Source: Gamarada debralockiae (Eukaryota; Ascomycota; Leotiomycetes; Helotiales; Hyphodiscaceae). Taken from it: 64,000 nucleotides of DNA. The notes under the pieces were generated by a model. The model was not told the origin of the DNA. It did not search any database and was given only the letters and a program-made list of their open reading frames with translations. Within the stretch, counting starts at the first letter, position 1, and every line of letters begins with the position of its first letter. This document shows positions 56,584-64,000 of the stretch, in pieces. The stretch lies in contig NXFV01000347.1 in the NCBI GenBank assembly GCA_002803225.1, positions 1 to 64,000 of the forward strand. Reading direction: 5' to 3'. A program made the position numbers and the translations under genes.

Positions 56584-57870
56584 TCATTGCGGTCGAACAG
56601 GCGGACTCGGACTCGGCCGTCCTCCACCCTGCTCATCACCCTTTTTCTTCACGCCCCCATTCGCTGGCCCATTAACACCCACGCTTGCAACTCGCTTCCG
56701 TTCAGCCTCTTTCTTCTCTCTGCTCTGCTCTTCCGCAGCCCTCCGCTTCCATTCATCCCTAATACCCTTCGCTGCCGCAATCAAATCCTTCTCCGTGACT
56801 CTGTCGGTGATACTTTCGATGACGCTCTCCACGGTACTGGTATGGTTCGCTTGGGTTTTATCATCTCTGGGCCGCATGTACCGCCATCTTCGCTGTGAAT
56901 CCATGTAGCATTCGACGATTCGATCGTTGAACGGCTCGTTGGCAGCCTTCATTCTCTCCCACTCTTCAGGTTCGAGGAACATAGTGCCGTACCAAGGATC
57001 TTCGTTTCCATCACCAGCGAAAACATGAAGGTTACAAGTGGGCATGGCGTCGTAGTCGAGATACGGCTCTGTAATACCTTCCGCGCGATCGATCTCATCT
57101 GGTTGGACAAGGGGGAAGTCGAGAACAAGTCTGAAATCAATACTGTTCTCTGCCTCTGGCTTCCACTTCAATATATGCTGATCAGTGCCATGCTTATAAT
57201 CCGTGCTTCGACAAGTGAAAATGAGGCCATCATTGCCGTGGAGTAATGAAGGGAGGATCTGTCGGAACATCGTCTCAACTGCATAGCTGAACTGCATCTG
57301 TTTTAGCTCGACAATGAAATGCATGTACTGCTTCTCGTCCGGGAAATCCTTCAACAGCTGTTTATAAGGATCAAAGATGCGCTCTTTGAAGTAGGCGATT
57401 CGTTTGTCGAGTGTGCGAGTCATGAGACTGTTACCATCGAGCACCATGCAGTCAAAGACAAGGTATTTGGGTTGCTTGCCGCCGCCGGGCACTCTATCCA
57501 TCACCAGCTCACCATCAATGAGAGTGTCTGTATGGAAGCCTTCCACATTGTGAGGTATGGGGAAGTGAAGTCCATTATTCGGGATAAACCAGAAGTCGTT
57601 CTTGCGATCAATCAAGTAGTGGATTTCACGGCCTTCTTCGTCCTTGGTGAGATAAAGGAGGTAGCGCATGCCGTCAGACTTCTCGCAGACGTAGTAGTCT
57701 CTTTGCGTTAGTTCCACGAGATGTCTCCGGGCGAAGGAGACAGGTTGCGCGCCAGGGAAGCTGAGGTTTCGTCTGTCGAGGAGGGTTGCGACTTCTGAGC
57801 GGAAGTTGTATAGTGCATCACCCTGAATTTTGATGCCGGGGGCTGCGATATCTTGCAATGGGCCCGCCAT
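56584..57870 (-). CDS. CEG1: mRNA-capping enzyme guanylyltransferase (Ceg1)
   Basis: Minus strand, single exon, 428 aa. It transfers GMP from GTP to the 5' diphosphate end of nascent mRNA in the nucleus (family knowledge). The KxDG motif I with the GMP-linking lysine is EKSDGMR (residues near 60-66). Downstream are further nucleotidyltransferase motifs: HYLIDRKNDFWFIP, the motif III/IIIa-like TLIDGELVMDR, YLVFDCMVLDG, NDGLIFTCRSTDY (motif IV) and ILKWKPEAENSIDFRLV (motif V). The OB-fold region includes YMDSQRRWRYMRPRDDKTQA, with the motif VI RxDK-type RPRDDK. The tail is low complexity (KKKGDEQGGGRPSPSPPVRP). Length and order fit the fungal alpha subunit; the triphosphatase would be a separate protein. 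Confidence 0.93.
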   Translation of the reverse strand: MAGPLQDIAAPGIKIQGDALYNFRSEVATLLDRRNLSFPGAQPVSFARRHLVELTQRDYYVCEKSDGMRYLLYLTKDEEGREIHYLIDRKNDFWFIPNNGLHFPIPHNVEGFHTDTLIDGELVMDRVPGGGKQPKYLVFDCMVLDGNSLMTRTLDKRIAYFKERIFDPYKQLLKDFPDEKQYMHFIVELKQMQFSYAVETMFRQILPSLLHGNDGLIFTCRSTDYKHGTDQHILKWKPEAENSIDFRLVLDFPLVQPDEIDRAEGITEPYLDYDAMPTCNLHVFAGDGNEDPWYGTMFLEPEEWERMKAANEPFNDRIVECYMDSQRRWRYMRPRDDKTQANHTSTVESVIESITDRVTEKDLIAAAKGIRDEWKRRAAEEQSREKKEAERKRVASVGVNGPANGGVKKKGDEQGGGRPSPSPPVRPQ

Positions 57871-60800
57871 CTTTAGAGTGTGTGCTGAGATATATGGTCT
57901 AGAGGTGGGGTAGATATCTTGAAGTTGAGGTATCTTTGTCTAGGGTGAACAGTTGAAATGTTTGTGGAGCGGCAAGCGCTTCGTTGTAGAATGAGGGAGG
58001 GGCTTCTTTTGGGGAGGTGAGAAGGTGCGCCGAAGTGCTTAAGGAGCCTGTGTTGTCTCTCTCGACTGATGTTGGAAATGAGGTATTGCTGATCGCGTTT
58101 GTCGTCTGAAACCAGGCGCTGGTGCTGCGCTGAAGCTTTGCAAGTCGATCAAGGTGATGTTCAGGATGTTGGTGGTGCGCGCGTATCTGTTTGTAGTATG
58201 CTGCCAGTAATGCAACTGAGCGATATGGGTGAAGTTGTTGTATTGTTGGTTTGTGGCGGCGAGCGCATTCTTTCTCAGAAGTGAAAGGCACAGTTTAGAT
58301 AAGTCCAGGATTCTGACGTCTCTCAGGGTCACGTGGGCGGTGAGATACTGTGCCACTCGGTGTTCACGGTATGATGCGCAGGTTCAGCAACGATGAGAGC
58401 TTTGTATGGATATGGAATTCATTTCTTCACCTTCGTCTTTTAAGTCTAGTCTCTTCTGCACTATCACATACCTGGGTAACGCACTGAATGTGTTCTCAAT
58501 CCCCGTCAGTCTTCCACTCAACTGATTCTAGGTATCAGATTAGCAGCTTTCACCCTTGGAGTAGCGGGCGACGAGAGAGCAGAATAGCGAATCACAAATG
58601 ACAAACTTTTCAAGTGTGATGACTTACGCTTCTGATAATAGAACTTGTATCCGATTCCCTGCTTTCCCTTTTCTTGACAAGACCTAGAGATATTATTGAA
58701 CAATAATCTTCTTCAGTTTCCCAAATTCGCCTGTATATGAAGCTCCTTAATTCAAAAAGTCCAGGTCTTTCCAGAAACTGAGGCCATATATCACCAATAT
58801 AATGTCAGTTAGTTCTATCGCATTGCTTAGAAATATTCTCAATGTAGAACTTTCTTGATCTTTCACGGTATTCCCAAATTGCTAGTTGGTATTGATTCTG
58901 TATCTGTGTATGTATTAGGAATTTTTAGTTTGTTGTCTTCCGACGTCCATCTCACCTCACCTGGCATATGTGGAGTTGATTTAGGACGCCGTTGAACTTA
59001 TCATCATTTTCAGGTAAACAAAAATTGAATTTCGAACCTAAGAAAGACTATCACACATTCCATGGGAAGAAACCCAGCGCCCTCGTAAGATTGATATTAG
59101 GTGAGTCTTCGAACACTAAATCCATCGTACTCCTTTAAGGGTCAATGAGGCTAACCGAAGAGGCGGTGGCGGCGGTGTCAAGGACCTTAGCATTCCCTGT
59201 ACGACGTCTTCTCTTACAAACATTTCTAACTTCGTTTTATTCATGAAATGAATGGCCTATCCTTGAGACACAATTTGCTGAGATTTACCACTCTTGACCC
59301 CAGTTTCAAATTGTCTTCTTGCTCCATACTACATTGGCCAGTCGTTATTCGCCCAGGCCGCTCAGCTGATGCTGGGAGAGTCAGGTTTCAGTGTTCAGTT
59401 CTGTGGCCTCCAATTGCCAATAAGCATGTTGTATTTGAGACTTTGTCTTTCATCTTTTCAGAACTTGGAATGGAACTAGGTATCAAAGGGCTGTCAACTC
59501 GAAAGCCATGGATGTCACCAAAGTGGCCAAGTTGAGATTCTACTTGATATCCAAAGACAAATGTCCTGGTGAGGCCCATGTCTATATATCCAGCTTAAAA
59601 ATTTCCACTTCATCTCTCTGGCCACGTCCCCTCAATACCCTCCCGCTTTCCGTCGAGCATTGGTCGTATTTTAGGGATGGTCCGATCGCATTTCCAGGAT
59701 GTCACACGGGAGATAAAATGCGATGGTAATCTATCTAGCGCGAGGGGAGCACCTCCATGCGGCTCACTGCAAAAAGCAAAAAGCGGACCGACCTTAATGG
59801 CAGGTGGCTTCCCACCAACAATGCCACGTGTGCGCCACTATTGCGAACCCATTATCTCGCTGAAATTGGGTCGGGAAATTTTTCGCTGTTCGACGTTGGA
59901 TTTGGTGGGCTTGTGGGTTTTTGGCTTTGGGATACGGGAGTGAGTCGACTGGCATAGTTTTGGAAGTGGTCTCGAGGTTTATAGCTTTCCGATTGTTCAT
60001 CTAGAGTCGAGCTTGGAAAATAAGTCTCCAGGAGGAAATGTTGTGAGAGTGAGACGGGACATTTCGGCAACGTGAAGAAGACGCTTGAGAATTAAGGAAT
60101 AAAAGAAATTGAAAGAAATAGATGAAGATAATAGGAGCAATGGGTTGAACTTTAGGCCCCTTCATTCAACTGGTAACCTTTCGTCATCGTTCCCAGAGAC
60201 AACCCACACCCCCTCCTACCAAAATTCTCCCGAAACTTTTTGTCTCATCTTTCTTCGATAACCTAAGAATGTCTTTGGGATATTCGCTGCCTACCCGCTT
60301 TCGCATCCAACATCCAGACACTCGACGACTTCCAGTTCCGTCCCTATTTCGATTGATTATCGACTTCCACTCCCAATTGTTGAAATCCCACTGATTCTAT
60401 ATGAACTGCACCTCTCAAATCCCCCCCGGATGCTCACACTTTATGTAGCTGTACAGAGACCACAGTATAAAGTATGGCATGGAAAGCGTCAATCCTTTCG
60501 GCATAAACAAGCCCATGAATTGTAGTGAAGTCAATGGTACGCTTTCTTGAGCATTGAGATCCTGTTGCTGTATAGAAGCTTCAATATCGGTAGGCTTTTG
60601 AAAAGTGTCCTTGCAGGCCCATCCGTGTTGGGAAAATTGAGTACGGATTGGCTGTCTGAATCCTTGATTGACCAGACTTGCTCTCGCAGTCTGAAGGGAG
60701 TTCGGGCTGGAAGGCCGGTAGTTTGTGATTATTATGAAAATGACAAGAGATAGGTAATTTTGCAATGAGCTCGCAAGTTTCGAAGAGAGCCTTCCTCTTT

Positions 60801-62478
60801 TCATAGGTATAAAGTTGCGCTTACTCCTTTACAGTTCTCGCTATCAAAAGACTCTGGGCAAGATGATGGAACTTATATGCTCTTTGCATTATCAAATTTC
60901 TACGCAAGACCTACTTGATATTTGCATTAAGGTTTACGATAGAATTTATATATGAGAATGAGGATGATAGTAAACCACAGTTAGAGTTGCTTAGAATTTA
61001 AGTGTTGATAAAGGAGAGCTCCTAAACCTGTAGCCGCGGAGTTGAAATCAAGGCTTTGCCATAACTGGGCCACTGGACTCTCAGGAAAACTTCTCGCCGA
61101 TGTTATTGATGTTTTTAGAACCATTCAACTCACGTGTAAGTTGCAATCTCTTAGCATCCATTTGCGACGTTGAGACATTTGGTTACCGCGCAGCTAACCG
61201 AGCAGGGGTGTCACGCGGCGGTGTGGACAACGACATTTAGGGCAAACCCTTCTCTTCGAAATATTCCCCAAATTGCCAACTTGATGAAGAAAAGAAATCG
61301 GCACTGGGAGTCATTTCATAGTCTTCGGGAAGTCCTGACTTCATCCTCTGGTTTTCTCGTTTTTGTTTCTTAGCACATCTAGTCATTGACAAGTCGTCAA
61401 TCCCCACGCCGCTTAGTTTAACGGTTAAGGGATTGTCAGTGCTCAGCCGCTTGGACGAGTAATTGGATTATTGTAATAAAATATATGTTTTTGAAAATGT
61501 CCTGAAGAGTCACTCAAGGGTTACTTTGGCTTATTGGGCTGCTTAGGTAGTCACGTAAAAAAGTCCCAGTAGGCTATGGCCAAGCGAGCAACGTAGGCAT
61601 CTCAACCTGGGAGTCTAACTACCCAGGGTTCCTTTTAACTTTCAAGTTACCTTGCGCTAGATTGATCTGCTAAAATCACCCCCCCAAGTCTTTCACTTTC
61701 TTAGTCGAGACCAAGGCGCTGGTAATTGGCTCTCGCGATATCTTTCAGAATTCAGGCGGCAGCAAGTGCCACTTTTGCATCGGCACTAGTCTTTCAAGAC
61801 CAGATACCATTACTGGACTATCAGGCTCCAATGAGGTCTCTATACAAGCTCCACATTCTCTGTATCGCTATAGCTGTTACAAACCATGTACCTAACCGTT
61901 CCGTTTCTTTCTCCAATCACGTGACTTAGCAATGCCCCCAGTCTTGACTGGCTGCGGCGTTGTGCGGCGATTGGGTGGCGGCTTTTTGCAGGCGGTGAAC
62001 CCCTGACTGTCTCAGAGAGAGATGCACATTCTTTGGATCTCCTACTTTGTTTCCTTTTTATCCCTTCAGTCTTTCTCTGCATTACTGGCTATGCGAATTC
62101 GATCATTCCGTCCGTTTGAGAGATTTTCGAGATTAGATGGGGACGACTCTCTTTGCGACAATTCCTGCTGGTTTCACATGCTGTACAACGACACGCAATG
62201 ACTCCTTGAGATTCGATGATTGGCCTCAAAACTCCATTTGGCAAGGCGTCGCGCAATGAACTTTTGCTTGGCTTCTGGACGCCTTCGCAGTCTTGGACCT
62301 CATGGTCCGGATGAGCTGTACTCTGAAATGTGCGGATCATTGCCATACTGCCACGTCGGCGAGCTGACTGCTCCGCTGAAGAGCTCATGTGAGATTCTAT
62401 TTCCTCTTGTTACCAATCATCATTGTATAGCTTCGCATCCTGACCCTGTAGATTGAAGACAGGAATCAATGTCTCGAT
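57871..62478. other. Long interval without a recognised gene
   Basis: About 4.6 kb. Several 60-130-codon frames occur on both strands (58039-58356 minus, 59248-59535 plus, 60415-60804 minus, 61170-61373 plus), none with a recognisable domain or convincing splicing. 60415-60804 (minus, ATG 60804) has two weakly hydrophobic stretches (YLSLVIFIIITNY, LSMPYFILWSLYSYI) and is the least unlikely. A C-rich stretch lies near 61678-61686. No RNA gene or transposon is recognised. Confidence 0.4.
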
Positions 62479-63983
62479 TTGTCCTACCTCTCGCGGTCAA
62501 CGACTCGCGATCCGGATGTCTCAAACAAATATGACGATTGCCTACGAGACCACCACGAGTTTCAATATGCTGCAGCAGAGCCCAAGTGTTCTGGCAATAT
62601 GCTACCAAATAGGCCAAAATCATACAAATCCACGATGCCCAACTGTTCCGAGTCGATTGCGAGCTGTAACCTTGATATATCTTACGACTCCCAATCTGCA
62701 AGATATGCAGCAAAACAACCGCACATTTCATTGCAGGAGATCAGTCAAGGACTCATCCAAATATTTGGGGAATATTTAATCAATGAAAGGCCCTCGAGGA
62801 TTGTGACTGTTGCTGGTGGCACATCTTCACCTCCACCTTCGACGAGGAGCTCGGCCTCATCTAAGCGGACATCTACTTACTCGACCAGCAACGGAAAACG
62901 ACCAGGGGATGGGGCCGGTCAGCCCCCTATGGACGATAAGAACGGCCGATTTCCCAAGCGACCAAAGAACGATTTACTTCGTCCGGTGGATCAGGAGTCG
63001 GTCCATATCGAGTTTGCATGTCCCTTTCGAAAACATGATCCCCGCAAATACACAATATTCACCTCACAAGTCTGCGCACTTTCTCACTGGGCTACAATAG
63101 CAAGGTTAAAGTAAGGGAGTCCCATCACTCTTTGGGCACAGCTGACAAGCTGTAGAGAACATCTGTATCGATGCCACCTCGCTCCCATACATTGCCCAAG
63201 ATGCTGGGAGCAATTTAAAGCCCCAGAGGAGCTTAACCCCCATCTCCGAGCCGGTAGCTGCGATTTGAGGCCTGGAAACCCCCCGGAGGGAATTACAAGA
63301 GAGGTGGAAACAGAATTGCGAAGTCGGAAAAAGCCTCAAGGGAGTCGGTCTCATGAAGAACGCTGGTATGATATCTACCGCTTGCTCTTCCCGGGCCATC
63401 CTGTGCCAAGTTCACCGTGTAAGTCTAGACCATGGCTGATTCCCTAAAACTCCTAGCCCAGTACCCGCCTGCTAATGAAGAAGTAGACTTCGAGCGCGAG
63501 CGCGTCCAAGAGGAATCAGCACCGCCACCTGACCTGATAGATATGAACGATTATGCGTCATATAGTCGACAGAACATACCGAGGATATTTCGATCTATTC
63601 TCGACAATGAGGGCGAATACGACAGCTCACTCTCATTAGACGAAGCTTCGAAGAACCGCCTTGAAAATATCGTTCAAGCCTGTAATGAGCACGTTATTTC
63701 GGACTACCGATCTCAACTGGCATCCAATGCCAGCAATTCAATAGCATCCGAGTCGAGCGATTTAATCCTGACACCTTTCTCATCAGTACCGGATGAAATG
63801 CGGCTGGAGTATTCCACAACATCGTCTGCTAATTGGTCAATAAACACCGAGTCTCCGTCTGATTTACAAGATTGGAGTGCGGAGGACCCTATGGTTGCAG
63901 AGATGGAAGGCCTTTTCCCCGCAATGGTTCAATATGATCTTTCGCCACCCAATGACCATCCATGGGAGGGACCGGTGTCGTGA
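62479..63983 (+). CDS. Fungal C2H2-type zinc-finger protein
   Basis: Exons (62479 or upstream)-63110, 63156-63418 and 63457-63983, roughly 473 aa. The start is uncertain: the open frame begins at a TTG, and an upstream exon spliced at GAAGACAG (about 62461) is plausible. The zinc module is the common fungal arrangement CPFRKHDPRKYT...WATIARLKEHLYRCH then HCPRCWEQFKAPEELNPHLR (exon 1/2 junction within LKEH). It is followed by the conserved block PPEGITREVETELRSRKK and ERWYDIYRLLFPG. The rest is Ser/Asp-rich and low complexity. The family is widespread in fungi and often near accessory or NLR genes; function is unknown, and DNA binding is only suggested by the fingers. The stop is at 63981-63983, 17 nt before the end of the window. 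Confidence 0.75.
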
Positions 63984-64000
63984 ACACATGATATTTGATA

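Noticed and set aside
58039..58356. Overlapping frames on both strands upstream of CEG1
   Set aside because: No homology texture, overlapping the expected promoter; frames on both strands suggest chance.
61400..61470. GCCGCTTAGTTTAACGGTTA stretch, looked at as a possible tRNA (TAGTTTAACGGTTA resembles a D-arm)
   Set aside because: No matching acceptor, anticodon and T-arm (GTTCRANYC) could be placed downstream within 75 nt.
1..64000. CRISPR arrays, rRNA genes, bacterial operons, telomere repeats
   Set aside because: Looked for and not seen; spliced genes and composition are eukaryotic and no TTAGGG arrays occur.

Overview
The window looks like nuclear DNA of a filamentous ascomycete (Pezizomycotina). 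Genes carry short introns (about 40-240 nt) with GT...AG ends and CTAAC/CTGAC branch sites. The recognisable genes are fungal: Sgf73, an SNF5-family protein, Rco1, Pds5, a capping enzyme and a yeast-type amino acid permease. There are also HET and NACHT/WD40 (NWD2-type) remnants, a secreted hydrolase relic, and a 3 kb AT-rich block without ORFs that resembles RIP-eroded repeat DNA. A Leotiomycete-like fungus is a guess; no species can be named from the sequence alone.

Layout. 1-3050 is AT-rich eroded repeat with a foldback element. 3293-5482 is the SAGA subunit Sgf73. 6039-7400 is a broken secreted alpha/beta hydrolase. 7400-13400 is mostly non-coding, with a small membrane-protein gene (10267-10731), a foldback element, and remnants of a probable transcription factor and an FAD monooxygenase. 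13480-15514 is an intact amino acid permease. 16300-22200 is gene-poor, with fragments, one small probable mitochondrial membrane protein (19947-20375), a pogo-like MITE end and a scrap of an NLR-type gene. 22800-26740 holds an intact ubiquitin-like-domain (ULD) gene beside a decayed NACHT-WD40 gene. 28764-29999 is a broken 3'-5' exonuclease gene. 31009-32088 is an F-box gene.

From 34 kb the window becomes conserved and gene-dense. It has the SNF5-family subunit (minus) divergent from a PA2G4/Cdb4-like gene (plus), then Rco1 (plus, two PHD-type fingers), a HET remnant, Pds5 (minus), a serine/threonine-rich secreted glycoprotein with repeated mini-exons (plus), and the mRNA capping guanylyltransferase (minus). 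From 58 to 62.4 kb nothing is recognisable. The window ends with a fungal C2H2 zinc-finger gene.

How the genes work together: four conserved genes encode chromatin or chromosome factors (SAGA, SWI/SNF or RSC, Rpd3S, cohesin) and one caps mRNA, but nothing suggests an operon-like unit. The gene-poor first half is a graveyard of typical accessory fungal genes (NLR, HET, hydrolase, exonuclease, monooxygenase). The most unusual signals are: (i) related, internally duplicated hairpin-forming introns in the 3' part of PDS5, resembling introner-like elements; (ii) a stop-free 678-nt intron in SGF73 whose retention keeps frame; (iii) repeated phase-matched mini-exons in the glycoprotein gene; (iv) a MITE-like end that abuts an NLR fragment at a TA dinucleotide. 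All exon limits are my manual predictions from splice motifs and reading-frame fit.
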